Shown: positions 29,884-39,286 of the stretch, piece after piece
Numbering within the stretch: the stretch's first letter is position 1
Layout: every line of letters begins with the position of its first letter
Assembly: GCF_900601905.1 (NCBI RefSeq)
Contig: NZ_UWFA01000383.1
Coordinates: 496,001 to 560,000 of the forward strand
From: Pseudomonas viridiflava
GTDB taxonomy: Bacteria > Pseudomonadota > Gammaproteobacteria > Pseudomonadales > Pseudomonadaceae
Direction: 5' to 3'
Length of the DNA stretch: 64,000 bases
Translations under genes and position numbers: made by a program
Notes under the pieces: generated by a model
The model's database searches: none
What the model was told of the DNA's origin: nothing
Seen by the model: only the letters and a program-made list of their open reading frames with translations

Positions 29884-30984
29884 TTACAGCGTTTCGGGTG
29901 TGTTCCCAGGCTTGGCTTCCCGCTCCAGCAACTGCTGTTTACGCTCCACGCCCCAGCGGTAACCCGACAGGTTGCCATCACTGCGCACCACGCGATGACA
30001 AGGGATCGCCACCGCGATGTTGTTGGCGGCGCAGGCCTGGGCCACTGCACGAAATGATTTCGGTGCACCCAGGCGTTTGGCGATCTCGGCATAACTGGCG
30101 GTGGTACCTGGCGCAATATCCTGGAGCGCCCGCCAGACCCGCTGCTGAAAGGCAGTCCCGCGCATGTCCAGCGGCAGGTCGAGCCCCAGCCCCGGCGCCT
30201 CGATGAAACCCACAACCCTGGCGACCCTCTGTTCGAAATCATGATCGGCGCCAATCAGCGATGCATTGCGAAACTGGTCCTGAAAGTTGCGCACCAGCAC
30301 AGCGGGATCATCGCCGAGCAGGATCGCGCACACGCCGCGCTCGCTTTGCGCCACTAGAATCGAACCCAGCGAGCATTCGCCGACCGCAAAGTGGATATGC
30401 GCCTCGCTGCCTGCCTTGCGGAACTGGCTCGGCGTCATCCCCAACACGGCGTCGGCCGTCGCGTAGAACCGGCTGTTGGAATTGAAACCGGCTTCGTACA
30501 GTGCATCAGTCACCGAGCGACCTGCCACCAGGTGCTGGCGAACCTTGTCGGCCCGGTGTGCATTGGCGTAGCCCTTGGGCGTTACACCGGTGAGCGCCTT
30601 GAATACGCGATGAAAGTGATAGGTGCTCATCCCTGCATCAAATGCCAGTTGCAGAAGGCTTGGGGCGACCTCGGCCTGTTCGATGCGGCGACAGGCCTGT
30701 GCGACCAGCACGGCATGCTGCCGGGCGACATCACTTTGATCGGCTGCGGCACGTTTGCTGGGACGAAAGCCTGCGGCTTCGGCGGCTGCGGCGGTATCAA
30801 AAAACAGCACGTTATCCGGATGCGGCAAGCGCGACAGGCTACTGGGCCGACAATAGACCCCGGTGGTGCGCACGGCGTAAACAAATTGCCCGTCAGCGCG
30901 TGCGTCCCGGGCCAGCACCGCCGCCCAGCGCGGGTCATCCTGGGTGGCACACGTCGTTGTTGATGCAATCCTGTGGAGGGTCAT
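29884..30984 (-). CDS. ada: Ada-type methyltransferase/regulator with degenerate zinc site
   Basis: A 366-residue Ada protein. It has an N-terminal Ada_Zn-binding-like region (residues about 15-85), an AraC helix-turn-helix (about 90-190), and a C-terminal O6-methylguanine methyltransferase. The active Cys is in AIPCHRVV near residue 330, and the fold also shows [12 protein letters not shown]. The four zinc cysteines of the phosphotriester-repair domain are not all present: Cys45 remains (YCRPS), but the other three positions read Ser49, Ser76 (FRPSKR) and Ala79. Repair of O6-methylguanine should persist, while methyl-phosphotriester sensing, and so methylation-triggered activation, looks lost or altered. 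Confidence 0.88.
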   Translation of the reverse strand: MTLHRIASTTTCATQDDPRWAAVLARDARADGQFVYAVRTTGVYCRPSSLSRLPHPDNVLFFDTAAAAEAAGFRPSKRAAADQSDVARQHAVLVAQACRRIEQAEVAPSLLQLAFDAGMSTYHFHRVFKALTGVTPKGYANAHRADKVRQHLVAGRSVTDALYEAGFNSNSRFYATADAVLGMTPSQFRKAGSEAHIHFAVGECSLGSILVAQSERGVCAILLGDDPAVLVRNFQDQFRNASLIGADHDFEQRVARVVGFIEAPGLGLDLPLDMRGTAFQQRVWRALQDIAPGTTASYAEIAKRLGAPKSFRAVAQACAANNIAVAIPCHRVVRSDGNLSGYRWGVERKQQLLEREAKPGNTPETL

Positions 30985-31070
30985 GGCCGATTAACCTTTG
31001 GCGGGTTTTGAAGGGCCAGCTTAGTGTTGCCTTGCGGCGCTGACACTCCGGGTCTTGCGGTCAAACTTTT

Positions 31071-31937
31071 TCAGCTGGCCTGCATGGGTGGTAGTGTACC
31101 CAGCAGCGAAACCGCCAGCAGTGCGGCAACACCAAACAGCGATTCGCAGAGGATGCTGATACGCAGCACGCCTGGGCGCCAGTCTTTGCGGGCAAGCATC
31201 AGCCGATTGCATAGCGCCAAGGCCAGCATACCCAGCGCCATGCACAACTTCACCGCCAGAATCAGGCCGAAGCCCTCGAAAGCAGGTTGCGGCCAAAGCG
31301 CGCCGCTCATGGCCCGGACGTTGGTCAGACCGGTCGCGATGATCAGCGCCACCATGACGTAGCCCAGGCCGCTGAAACGAAGCAGGATAGCTCGCGTCTC
31401 ATGGGTGGCTGCTCGTTGCCGGAGCAGGCCCAGCAGCAAGCCGAGCCCTCCCAGCCAGGCGCCGACTGCGCTCAAGTGCAGCACCTGATTGGCAATCATC
31501 AACGTGCCGTACAGCCCGTCAAACATGGCCACATGTCCGACCGGGGCAAGCGTTGCCAACAGCAGAAAAACCAATGCGAGATGCAGCCCCGGCGAAGGAG
31601 GGCGGCGGCGCAGCAACATCACCAGCAGCAATGCATTGACGCAAATGTGCCAGGTCCAGACCTTGCCGAACACGGTGCTGCCCAGCACAAGGGTCAGGGT
31701 GCGAGGATCCGTCCCGTCGACCCAACTGCCCGCCATGCTTGCCGAAATCAACAGCAGCCAGGCAAGAGCGCTGACCAGCGCGACTGCGCACAAGCCGCGC
31801 AACCATCCCAGGCGCTGCAGGCCGGGTAACGCGCGCTCAAGAGCAGGACCGAGCAGAAGCCGGGTAAAGCACAGCCCGAACAGCATCAATACCGTCCAGA
31901 AGTGCAGCAGTCGGCAAACAATGAGCGCGGTATGCAT
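31071..31937 (-). CDS. copD: Copper resistance membrane protein CopD family
   Basis: A 288-residue protein with about eight transmembrane segments. LLHFWTVLMLFGLCF opens the first, and GHVAMFDGLYGTLMIANQVLHLSAVGAWLGGLGLLLGLL has the typical CopD helix with His residues. It begins three bases after the copC stop on the same strand, so the pair forms an operon. CopD-family proteins move copper across the inner membrane together with CopC. No copA or copB is nearby, which fits a copper-supply rather than a resistance operon. Confidence 0.9.
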   Translation of the reverse strand: MHTALIVCRLLHFWTVLMLFGLCFTRLLLGPALERALPGLQRLGWLRGLCAVALVSALAWLLLISASMAGSWVDGTDPRTLTLVLGSTVFGKVWTWHICVNALLLVMLLRRRPPSPGLHLALVFLLLATLAPVGHVAMFDGLYGTLMIANQVLHLSAVGAWLGGLGLLLGLLRQRAATHETRAILLRFSGLGYVMVALIIATGLTNVRAMSGALWPQPAFEGFGLILAVKLCMALGMLALALCNRLMLARKDWRPGVLRISILCESLFGVAALLAVSLLGTLPPMQAS

Positions 31938-31940
31938 GCG

Positions 31941-32330
31941 TTACGGGCTTACCGTAAATCGGTAGCTGCCTTCACTTTTATGCGTGTCGACTGAAACCGC
32001 ATGCCATTCGACCTTGTACTCACCCGCCGCAAGGGCGGCGGCGGGGGTGACGATGAGGATCTTTTTGTCTGCCGGATCGGTTGCAATGCCCGGCACTGGT
32101 TCAACGACGTTCTTGCCGCTGGCAGCCACCGAGGTGATGGTGATCTTGGTGAATTTCTCTTCCACGCCTTCGCTGAAGTGCAGGCGCAATTCCTTGGGGC
32201 TGCTGACCATGCTGTCTGCTGCGGGCAGTTGGCTTTCCAGATGGGCGTGCGCCGAGGCCAGCCCGCTCATGCCAAGGGAAACGAGGAGAGTAGCGGAGCA
32301 GAAAAACTGTTTGAAACCTGAAGCAGACAT
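31941..32330 (-). CDS. copC: Periplasmic copper-binding protein CopC
   Basis: A 129-residue secreted protein. A signal peptide ends at GLASA-HAHLES, which leaves the His as the mature N-terminus, the residue that ligates Cu(II) in CopC. The fold shows LRLHFSEGVEEKF, and a C-terminal WHAVSVDTHKSEGSYRF whose Asp and His supply the other ligands. No methionine-rich Cu(I) site is seen, so it belongs to the Cu(II)-only class. It lies just before copD. Confidence 0.92.
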   Translation of the reverse strand: MSASGFKQFFCSATLLVSLGMSGLASAHAHLESQLPAADSMVSSPKELRLHFSEGVEEKFTKITITSVAASGKNVVEPVPGIATDPADKKILIVTPAAALAAGEYKVEWHAVSVDTHKSEGSYRFTVSP

Positions 32331-32449
32331 TAAAAATTACCTGTTTGCGTGAACCGACTAGTTGGATTTATTGAGCTTCCAGCGGGCTACTAGACCAGAA
32401 ACGCTCAAGCGACTCCAGCACTGCGGTCAGTTCGAGGCACGCTGCAGGC

Positions 32450-32482
32450 AAAAAAAAGCCACCTCACAGAAGTGGGGTGGCT
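32450..32482 (-). terminator. Strong Rho-independent terminator (minus strand)
   Basis: On the minus strand AGCCACCCCACTTCTGTGAG... folds into an 11-bp stem (AGCCACC paired with GGTGGCT plus four more pairs) followed by eight T. No protein gene lies directly upstream on that strand, which points to a non-coding transcript. Confidence 0.85.
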
Positions 32483-32615
32483 GAAAGTTTCTAACCAAAG
32501 GAGTTTGATGAAGCGGAGCAGGTATTCGACCGCTGGCTGATGCGGATTCAACCAGCGGCTGAAACATGTTCTTCATCGCCGACAACCCTAACACCGACGT
32601 CGCAAATCCAATTAT
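32450..32615 (-). ncRNA. Candidate small RNA with terminal hairpins
   Basis: The minus-strand stretch between copC and the AraC gene carries a CCGCTGG...CCAGCGG stem (32530-32558), a short linker, and the strong terminator. A -10-like TATGCT lies around 32615-32625, with no clear -35 box. It has no convincing coding frame: the 64-residue frame there has no ribosome site. The 5' end is a guess from the -10 box. A relative of the stress-linked sRNA RgsA/P16 is possible from the structure, but I could not compare it. Confidence 0.55.
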
Positions 32616-32680
32616 CAGCATAATTGATAGTGACTATTACTGTTTGAGGGCGGCGTCGCTTGCCATGCGCGCGTCAGGCC

Positions 32681-33634
32681 TCACGCCCGGGTGAATTGCT
32701 TGCGATAGCGGCTGGGGCTGATGCCGACCAGGTTACGAAAGTGGCGTCGAAGCGACTCTTCGGAGCCAAAACCGGCGACCTCGACGACTTCCGTCAGGCG
32801 CATGTTGGAAGACTCCAGCAACTCCTTGGCGTAAGCGATGCGCTCGCCGAGCAGCCAGTCATAGGGTGACAAGCCGGTACTGTCCATGAAACTGCGGTGC
32901 AAGGTGCGGGTGCTGATCGCCGCATGTTCGGCCATTTCCCTGATGCTGCGCTGGCGCTGCAGATCACTGCGTATCCAGTCCATCACCTTGGAAATCGGGC
33001 CGTCGCTGGAAGACACCAGTTGGCGGGACGCGTATTGCGACTGACCGCCTTCGCGGTGCGGCGGGATCACCATGCGTTGGGCGACCATATTGGCCACGCG
33101 GGCACCATGATCGTTGCGCACCAGATGCAGCATCATGTCCAGCCCAGCGGCAGAACCGGCGGCCGTGACGATCTGGCCCTGGTCGACATACAGCTCGTTG
33201 GGCTCAATGCTCAGCTGCGGGTACATGCTGGCCAGCAGGTCGGTATAACGCCAGTGGGTGGTGACGCGTTTGCCTTCGAGCAGCCCGGCCGCTGCCAGCA
33301 CGAAGGCACCCGTGCAAATCGAACAGATGCGTGCACCGCGTGCATGGGCGGCCTGGAGTTGGGTGATCAACAGCGGCGGCACGGGCGCATCGACCCCACG
33401 CCAGCCGGGCACGATGATGGTGTCGGCTTTTTCCAGCAGCGCTTCGCCGGGGGAGGGCACGATGGTGATGCCGCCCGCTGCGGTGATCTGCCCTTCATCC
33501 ACCGGGTAGGTCGCGAACTCGTACCAGGTGACCCCCAGCTCAGGGCGTTTGAGGGCAAACACCTCGACCGTGCAGCCAAATTCGAAGGTGCACAGCTGGT
33601 TATAAATAAGGGCGACGACGAGATGATTTTTCAT
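32681..33634 (-). CDS. GlxA/FtrA-type AraC regulator with DJ-1/PfpI domain
   Basis: A 317-residue regulator. The N-terminal DJ-1/PfpI-like domain (about 1-190) has the nucleophile-elbow Cys in CSICTGAFVLAAAG and TTHWRYTD. The C-terminal AraC domain (about 220-315) shows SIREMAEHAAISTRTLHRSF and VAGFGSEESLRRHFRNLVGISPSRYRKQF. Targets are unknown. It is divergent from a DJ-1/PfpI enzyme gene (33769-34374), which is the natural candidate for control. The first domain probably senses a ligand rather than acting as an enzyme. Confidence 0.9.
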   Translation of the reverse strand: MKNHLVVALIYNQLCTFEFGCTVEVFALKRPELGVTWYEFATYPVDEGQITAAGGITIVPSPGEALLEKADTIIVPGWRGVDAPVPPLLITQLQAAHARGARICSICTGAFVLAAAGLLEGKRVTTHWRYTDLLASMYPQLSIEPNELYVDQGQIVTAAGSAAGLDMMLHLVRNDHGARVANMVAQRMVIPPHREGGQSQYASRQLVSSSDGPISKVMDWIRSDLQRQRSIREMAEHAAISTRTLHRSFMDSTGLSPYDWLLGERIAYAKELLESSNMRLTEVVEVAGFGSEESLRRHFRNLVGISPSRYRKQFTRA

Positions 33635-33768
33635 GGCGCGATGTTACCGGATATTGGCATTTACTCCAGTGGTCCGGTTTAGAGGGACTGGTTACTCTGA
33701 CGATTGGAACAGGGCGTCACTCTCAACATTTTTGCCGGAACTCGCACAAGCGATCCAGGAGTCATCAC

Positions 33769-34374
33769 GTGTCACTTAACATCGGTATCTACGTCTACGA
33801 TGACGTCGAAGTTCTGGATTTCGCAGGGCCGTACGAAGTCTTCACCACTGCAACCCGCATGCACGCGCGTAACAGCCTGGATGACCGAGCATTATTCAAT
33901 GTTTTCACCATCGGCCGCACCACCGCGCCCATTACCGCACGGGCCGGGCTCAAGGTTTACCCTGATTACTCCATCAGCGACCATCCCGTGATGGACTGCC
34001 TGATCGTTCCCGGCGGTGTGGTCACTGCGGAGCTGGAAAAGCCTGATGTCATTTACTGGATCAGCGGCCAGTCTGCCCCGGAACGCGTCGTGGCGTCGGT
34101 CTGCACCGGCGCGTTTCTGCTGGCCAGGACGGGCAAGCTCGACGGCAAGCAGGTCACCACGCACTGGGAGGATCTGGATGAGCTCAAGGAAATGTTCCCC
34201 GCCCTCGACGTGCTGAGTACCCTGCGCTGGGTGGATGAAGGTGCGTTCGTGACCTCGGCCGGGATATCCGCCGGTATCGACATGAGCCTGCACCTCGTCG
34301 AGCGCCTGCATAACCGTAAGCTGGCGCAACGTACCGCGCGGCAGCTGGATTTCGACTGGACCGAGAATCACTGA
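33769..34374 (+). CDS. DJ-1/PfpI family protein (isonitrile-hydratase-like)
   Basis: A 201-residue stand-alone DJ-1/PfpI domain. LNIGIYVYDDVEVLDFAGPYEVF opens it, DCLIVPGG carries the conserved acidic residue, and VASVCTGAFLLARTGKLDG carries the nucleophilic Cys with TTHWED following. The closest functional types are isonitrile hydratase (InhA) and glyoxalase III. It is divergent from the GlxA-type regulator at 32681-33634 and likely controlled by it. The substrate is not determined. Confidence 0.85.
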   Translation: MSLNIGIYVYDDVEVLDFAGPYEVFTTATRMHARNSLDDRALFNVFTIGRTTAPITARAGLKVYPDYSISDHPVMDCLIVPGGVVTAELEKPDVIYWISGQSAPERVVASVCTGAFLLARTGKLDGKQVTTHWEDLDELKEMFPALDVLSTLRWVDEGAFVTSAGISAGIDMSLHLVERLHNRKLAQRTARQLDFDWTENH

Positions 34375-34597
34375 TCGCCCCGGCACTGGCGCGGCGACTT
34401 GGCTGATGTTCGGGCGTGATCGCCAGCACTCCCGGTCGCCAGAATCTCACGTCACCGCCGAATTAACCTGTCGCCCAATGCAACGATTGCCACCGGTGGG
34501 GCTCATACAGTCAAGCTAACTGAAAGACAGAATCGAACCAGCTCAGATCACTCCGATGGTTTCGACCCGACTGACTTGACGCGGATGACTGCACTTT

Positions 34598-36664
34598 ATG
34601 ACGACACCGGACAAGCAATACATCGATTGGCTCATTGAACAATCGATGCTCAATGCCGCCAGACAACGCGCCAAACTCTATTCAGGCCAGGGCAGGCTGT
34701 GGCAACGCCCGTTCGCCCAGGCCCGCCCGCGAGACGCTTCGGCCATCGCCTCGGTGTGGTTCACCGCCTACCCGGCCTCCATCATCACCCGCGAAGGCGG
34801 CACGGTCCTTGAGGCGCTTGGGGATGAAGCGCTGTGGCATGCGCTTTCGGAAATCGGTATTCAGGGCATCCACAACGGCCCGTTGAAAACCTCTGGCGGC
34901 TTGCAGGGTCGGCAGCGCACTCCGAGTATCGATGGCAATTTCGACCGGATCAGTTTCGGCATCGACCCCGACCTGGGCACCGACGCTCAGCTGCTGAGCC
35001 TGAGCCGGATTGCCGCCGCGCACAACGCCGTGCTGATTGATGACGTGATCCCGTCCCACACCGGTAAAGGCGCCGACTTCCGACTGGCGGAAATGGCCTA
35101 CGAGGATTATCCCGGCCTGTATCACATGGTTGAAATCCGTGAAGAAGACTGGAGCTTGCTGCCAGACCTTCCTGCGGGGCGCGATGCGGTGAACCTGATG
35201 CCGGACGTGGTGGATGCGCTCAAAGAGAAGCACTACATCGTCGGTCAACTGCAGCGGGTGATTTTCTTCGAGCCAGGCGTCAAGGAAACCGACTGGAGCG
35301 CCACCGGCATCGTCCAGGGCGTGGATGGCAAGGCCCGGCGCTGGGTGTATCTGCACTACTTCAAGGAAGGCCAACCCTCCCTGAACTGGCTGGACCCAAG
35401 CTTTGCAGCGCAGCAGATGATCATTGGTGATGCGCTGCACGCCATTGACGTCATGGGCGCCCGGGTCCTGCGTCTGGATGCCAATGGCTTCCTCGGCGTC
35501 GAGCGCAAGGCCGAAGGCAATGCCTGGTCGGAGAGCCACCCGCTGTCGATTACCGGTAACCAGTTGATCGGCGGAGCAATTCGCAAGGCGGGCGGTTTCA
35601 GCTTTCAGGAATTGAACCTGACGCTGGACGACATCGCCGCCATGTCCCATGGAGGTGCGGACCTGTCGTACGACTTCATCTCGCGTCCGGCCTATCAACA
35701 TGCGTTGCTCACTGGCACCACCGAGTTCCTGCGCCTGATGTTGCGTCAAGTGCATGCATTCGGGATCGACCCGGCGTCGTTGATCCATGCTTTGCAGAAT
35801 CACGACGAGCTGACGCTGGAATTGGTGCACTTCTGGACGCTGCACGCCCATGACACTTATCACTATCAGGGCCAGACCTTCCCCGGCAATATCCTGCGCG
35901 AGCACATCCGCGAAGAAATGTACGAGCGTCTGGCGGGCGAGCATGCGCCTTACAATCTGAAATTCGTCACCAATGGCGTGTCCTGCACCACCGCGAGCAT
36001 CATCACGGCGGCATTGGGGATTCGCGACCTGGACGCGATCACCGACGCTGATATCCAGCAGATTCAGCACATTCACCTGCTGCTGGTGATGTTCAATGCC
36101 ATGCAGCCAGGTGTGTTTGCCTTGTCGGGTTGGGATCTGGTCGGCGCGCTGCCACTGCCTGCCGAGCAAGTGCAGCACCTGATGCAGGACGGGGACACGC
36201 GCTGGATTCATCGCGGTGCCTATGACTTGGTGGACCTGGACCCGGAAGCCGAGTTCTCCGCAGGTAACATGCCGCGTCCGCGCTCGCTGTACGGCAGCCT
36301 GATCACCCAGCTGCAGCGCCCGGATTCGTTCGCCTCGCAGCTCAAGAAGATACTTGCGGTGCGTCGCGCTTACGACATCGCCGCCAGCAAGCAGATCCTG
36401 ATCCCGGACGTTGAGCATCCCGGCTTGCTGATCATGGTTCACGAGTTGCCAGCCGGGAAGGGCACACAGATCACCGCCTTGAACTTCAGCGCTGAGCCAG
36501 TGGTGGAAACGCTGCATCTGGCAGGGATTGCGCCCGGGCCGGTGGTGGACATCATCAACGAGCGGGTCGAAGGTGACTTGACCGATGAGGGTGAATTCAC
36601 GATCACCCTGGATGCCTATGAAGGCCTGGCGCTGCGGGTGGTGAGCGCAGTTCCGGCGTTCTAA
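34598..36664 (+). CDS. GH13 alpha-glucan enzyme, trehalose synthase (TreS)-like
   Basis: A 688-residue GH13 family protein. GH13 regions are seen as [10 protein letters not shown] and [11 protein letters not shown] (region I), [12 protein letters not shown] with the nucleophile Asp (region II), FQELN with the acid/base Glu (region III) and LQNHDELT (region IV). A C-terminal beta-domain carries [11 protein letters not shown]. The overall type resembles maltose alpha-D-glucosyltransferase (trehalose synthase), but the N-terminal region is divergent, so a related glucan enzyme is possible. The ribosome site before ATG 34598 is weak. A REP doublet follows the stop. Confidence 0.7.
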   Translation: MTTPDKQYIDWLIEQSMLNAARQRAKLYSGQGRLWQRPFAQARPRDASAIASVWFTAYPASIITREGGTVLEALGDEALWHALSEIGIQGIHNGPLKTSGGLQGRQRTPSIDGNFDRISFGIDPDLGTDAQLLSLSRIAAAHNAVLIDDVIPSHTGKGADFRLAEMAYEDYPGLYHMVEIREEDWSLLPDLPAGRDAVNLMPDVVDALKEKHYIVGQLQRVIFFEPGVKETDWSATGIVQGVDGKARRWVYLHYFKEGQPSLNWLDPSFAAQQMIIGDALHAIDVMGARVLRLDANGFLGVERKAEGNAWSESHPLSITGNQLIGGAIRKAGGFSFQELNLTLDDIAAMSHGGADLSYDFISRPAYQHALLTGTTEFLRLMLRQVHAFGIDPASLIHALQNHDELTLELVHFWTLHAHDTYHYQGQTFPGNILREHIREEMYERLAGEHAPYNLKFVTNGVSCTTASIITAALGIRDLDAITDADIQQIQHIHLLLVMFNAMQPGVFALSGWDLVGALPLPAEQVQHLMQDGDTRWIHRGAYDLVDLDPEAEFSAGNMPRPRSLYGSLITQLQRPDSFASQLKKILAVRRAYDIAASKQILIPDVEHPGLLIMVHELPAGKGTQITALNFSAEPVVETLHLAGIAPGPVVDIINERVEGDLTDEGEFTITLDAYEGLALRVVSAVPAF

Positions 36665-36670
36665 GCCTAC

Positions 36671-36763
36671 TGTGCAAGTGAGCTTGCTTGAGAAGACAGT
36701 GTGTCAGCCGCCGGTCATGCATTGGCTGTCACGACCTCTTCGCGAGCAAGCCCGCTCCCACAG
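36671..36763. repeat. REPIN-like inverted REP doublet
   Basis: CTTCGCGAGCAAGCCCGCTCCCACAG (36738-36763) is a clear REP. A degraded inverted partner (TGTGCAAGTGAGCTTGCTTGAGAAGAC) begins at 36671. It lies just after the GH13 gene, and no gene is seen between 36665 and 36906. Confidence 0.75.
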
Positions 36764-36906
36764 GATATCGGTATGGGTCAAGGCCTGCGGTTTGCTACAG
36801 ACCCTCAAGGCCACCGTGCATCATCCGTTGACGAAATAACGACATCTCTGGCCTGATACTGGCCTTTCTTGCTTCGCGCAATGGTCGTCCCGTCTTCGGA
36901 AAGTGC

Positions 36907-38232
36907 ATGGATATCAAACACAGCCTCAAACAGCGCATTGTCATCGTCTTCACGCTGATGAGTACTCTGGTTGCGCTGATTTTTGCCGCTGGCATCGTGA
37001 TGACTGTCCATCTGGTGGGCAAGAAGCTGACTACGCTATCCATGGGCGGGGATCTTCATCGCCTGCTGTTGATGGACGATGTCAGTAACTGGAGCCATCG
37101 CCCCGAGAAAGACTCGCTGTTCTATGTACAGGGCACTTCGGGCATTCTGCAAATGCCCGAGGACCTGAAAAATCTCGCCCCGGGTTTTCATCAGCTGGTC
37201 AAGGACAAGGTCAGTTACTACGCCATGGTCGACGTGGTCGACGGCCGCCAATATGTGCTGCTGCGCGACCGGTCTGCCACGCTGCAGCGCGAGCGCATTC
37301 TGTTTGGCATCGTGCTGGTGGGCTTTGTCCTGAGTGTGTTGCTGGCGTTGCTGCTGGGGCGCTTGCTGGCTCAGCGGGTGATGGCGCCGGTGGTCAAGCT
37401 GGCGGGGCAAGTCCGGCATCACGATCAGATCATGGAGCTCGCGCCCGCCTTGGCGCCTGGCTATGCCCACGATGAAGTCGGTGAACTGGCCGTGTCATTC
37501 GACGCCACTCTGGGCCGTCTGCGCGCGGCCCTCAAGCGCGAGAAAATGTTTACCAGCGACGTCAGCCACGAGCTGCGCACGCCGCTGATGGTATTGGCCA
37601 GTTCCTGTGAACTGCTGCTGGAAAACCCCAACATCGATACCCGTTCGCACAATCAGGTGGTACGCATTGCGCGCGCCAGCGAAGGTATGCGCCAGTTGGT
37701 CGAGACCTTCCTGCTGCTGGCCCGTATCGAGAGCGAAGTGGGGGGACGCGGTCCGCGCTCAACCCTGACCGCCGTCGCGGACGAATTGATTGATATCTGG
37801 CGCAAGCCCATCGAAGAAAAGGGCCTGACCCTGCGCTACGAGCGCGGTGACGAGTCGCCGCATCTGCACAACGCTACCTTGCTGCATTCGGTGATGGGCA
37901 ACCTGTTGCGCAATGCCTGGCATTACACCGACTCGGGATTCATTTGCCTGAGCCTCAGTGGCAGCAGCTTTACGGTTTCCGACAGCGGCATTGGCATCCC
38001 ACTCGAAAAACAACAGGCCATGTTCCAGCCCTTTGTGCGCGGCGACGAGCAGCGCGGTGAAGGCCTGGGGCTTGGACTGTCGCTGGTGCAGCGAATCTGT
38101 ACCCACCAGGGCTGGACGGTCACCCTGGAAAGCCGCGTGCCCACTGGCTGCTGTTTCGAGGTCTGCCTGTCGTTGCCCGAGCCCGCGCAACCGGCCAGGG
38201 TCAGTGCGCGAATTCAGTCCGAAGTCTCCTGA
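36907..38232 (+). CDS. Sensor histidine kinase without an adjacent response regulator
   Basis: A 441-residue membrane kinase. One transmembrane segment spans about residues 13-35 and a second about 134-158, enclosing a periplasmic sensor of about 95 residues. A HAMP-like linker follows, then the H-box SHELRTPL, N-box NLLRNAWHYT, D-box DSGIGI and G-box GLGLGLSLV. All catalytic boxes are intact. No response regulator lies on either side: upstream is GH13 and downstream a DUF3830 gene. The stimulus is unknown. Confidence 0.88.
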   Translation: MDIKHSLKQRIVIVFTLMSTLVALIFAAGIVMTVHLVGKKLTTLSMGGDLHRLLLMDDVSNWSHRPEKDSLFYVQGTSGILQMPEDLKNLAPGFHQLVKDKVSYYAMVDVVDGRQYVLLRDRSATLQRERILFGIVLVGFVLSVLLALLLGRLLAQRVMAPVVKLAGQVRHHDQIMELAPALAPGYAHDEVGELAVSFDATLGRLRAALKREKMFTSDVSHELRTPLMVLASSCELLLENPNIDTRSHNQVVRIARASEGMRQLVETFLLLARIESEVGGRGPRSTLTAVADELIDIWRKPIEEKGLTLRYERGDESPHLHNATLLHSVMGNLLRNAWHYTDSGFICLSLSGSSFTVSDSGIGIPLEKQQAMFQPFVRGDEQRGEGLGLGLSLVQRICTHQGWTVTLESRVPTGCCFEVCLSLPEPAQPARVSARIQSEVS

Positions 38233-38256
38233 TTCATCCACAGAGAGCTGTTGCAC

Positions 38257-38682
38257 ATGACCACGATCAAGATCACCGCTGGCGGCTATGAGTTCCTTGC
38301 CGAAGCCAACCCAGACGCCCCGCAGACCGTCGCGGCGTTCCTGCAACTGCTGCCGTACCGGCAGAAACTGATTCATGTGCGCTGGAGTGGCGAAGGTTGC
38401 TGGGTTCCGCTGGGCGAGTATCAATTGCTGTTGGACGGCCAGCCGATCGGCTTCGAAAACCATACCAGCCACCCTTCGGTGGGGGACATCCTGTTTTACC
38501 CGGGGCCGTACAGCGAGACCGAAATCCTGATTGCCTACGGCTCGTGCTGCTTTGCCGCAAAGATGGGACAGTTGGCGGGCAACCATTTTCTGAGCATCGT
38601 CAAGGGTAAGGAAAACCTGCGGGCACTGGGTGTGAAAACCTTGTGGGAGGGCGCTCAGGACGTGCTTTTCGAACTGGCCTGA
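38257..38682 (+). CDS. DUF3830 family protein (cyclophilin-like fold)
   Basis: A 141-residue cytoplasmic protein of the DUF3830 family. It shows IKITAGGYEFLAEANPDAPQTVAAFLQLLP and GDILFYPGPYSETEILIAYGSC, with the pattern of a small beta-barrel related to cyclophilin. Start ATG 38257 follows GAGAG; a TTG two codons earlier is less likely. It lies 24 bases after the kinase stop, so the two are probably co-transcribed. Its function is not known. Confidence 0.75.
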   Translation: MTTIKITAGGYEFLAEANPDAPQTVAAFLQLLPYRQKLIHVRWSGEGCWVPLGEYQLLLDGQPIGFENHTSHPSVGDILFYPGPYSETEILIAYGSCCFAAKMGQLAGNHFLSIVKGKENLRALGVKTLWEGAQDVLFELA

Positions 38683-39025
38683 ATAGCGCCGTCTCGGCTG
38701 GCGGCCTGTTTTCCCCGGTACCAGCCCGTGACGGCCCAGAACGCTGCGCACAGGGCGCCGACCAGCGCCACGAGCAAAACCCCTTGCCCCAGGGCGTCCA
38801 GCAGGCTTTTCTTCCAACCGCTGATGGCGTCGCCACCGCGATAGACCACGGTATCAATGAAGTTCTTGGCTTTGTACTGGGTCTCGGCATCCAGGGGTGC
38901 GAAAAGCATTTCCCGGCCAGGGCGGATGAACGCATAAAACCCGCCAGCGCCGGATACAGCTCGCCTACCCCGGCGTTGACGGTCCTGGCTGCGCGATGGA
39001 TCAGCGGGTGTTCGGTATCAGGCAC
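38655..39025 (-). pseudogene. Decayed NTP/NDP-exchange (MFS-type) transporter gene
   Basis: The N-terminal piece (from 39025) starts MPDTEHPLIHRAARTVNAGVGELYPALAGF, like the beginning of a polytopic carrier. A +1 shift then leads into GFYAFIRPGREMLFAPLDAETQYKAKN and IDTVVYRGGDAISGW, the hallmark C-terminal region of NTP/NDP-exchange-type carriers. One C-terminal transmembrane segment (VLLVALVGALCAAFW) follows. About 370 bases remain of an expected 1.3 kb, so most of the membrane core is deleted. The stop overlaps the 3' end of the DUF3830 gene. Confidence 0.7.
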
Positions 39026-39052
39026 GCGCGTGTCCCCTGGTCAATGGCCTGT

Positions 39053-39286
39053 TCAACGCGGGTTTGGCTGATCGTCGAACTCGGCATTGTCGGGGTCAAT
39101 GTCGTCCATTTCCGTGTCGATCGGCGTGTCGTCGTCGGGCTCCAGCGGTATCGCTCCTTCGTTATCGGGCAGCTCATCAACCCCCGGCTGGTCGCTTGGG
39201 TTGATGTCGGTGCGCCCCGGACTTAACGGATCGTCCGAAGTCGGCAGCGGATCCATCTCACGTTGATTCTGTGTACTGGTTTGCAT
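39053..39286 (-). CDS. Small acidic protein, 77 residues
   Basis: Start ATG 39286 has AAGGAG upstream. The protein is rich in Asp, Glu and Pro (DDPLSPGRTDINPSDQPG, PLEPDDDTPIDTEMDDID), has no hydrophobic segment, and is probably intrinsically disordered. Small acidic proteins of this kind are often annotated as hypothetical in Pseudomonas. It lies between the decayed transporter and galE, on the same strand as both. Confidence 0.65.
   Translation of the reverse strand: MQTSTQNQREMDPLPTSDDPLSPGRTDINPSDQPGVDELPDNEGAIPLEPDDDTPIDTEMDDIDPDNAEFDDQPNPR

Noticed and set aside
34682..36517. A 611-residue minus-strand open frame across the GH13 gene
   Set aside because: It lies fully within the conserved GH13 coding sequence. 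It is rich in His, Gln and Arg, as shadow frames usually are, and has no ribosome site.
37759..38817. A 352-residue minus-strand frame across the kinase C-terminus and DUF3830 gene
   Set aside because: It covers two conserved plus-strand genes and has no domain signal. The real minus-strand item nearby is the decayed transporter at 38655-39025.
38600..39025. The 141-residue frame from 39025 as a normal gene
   Set aside because: Only its first 30 residues look like protein. After the frame change it becomes a shadow, and the recognisable transporter C-terminus continues in the other frame, so I call it a pseudogene.
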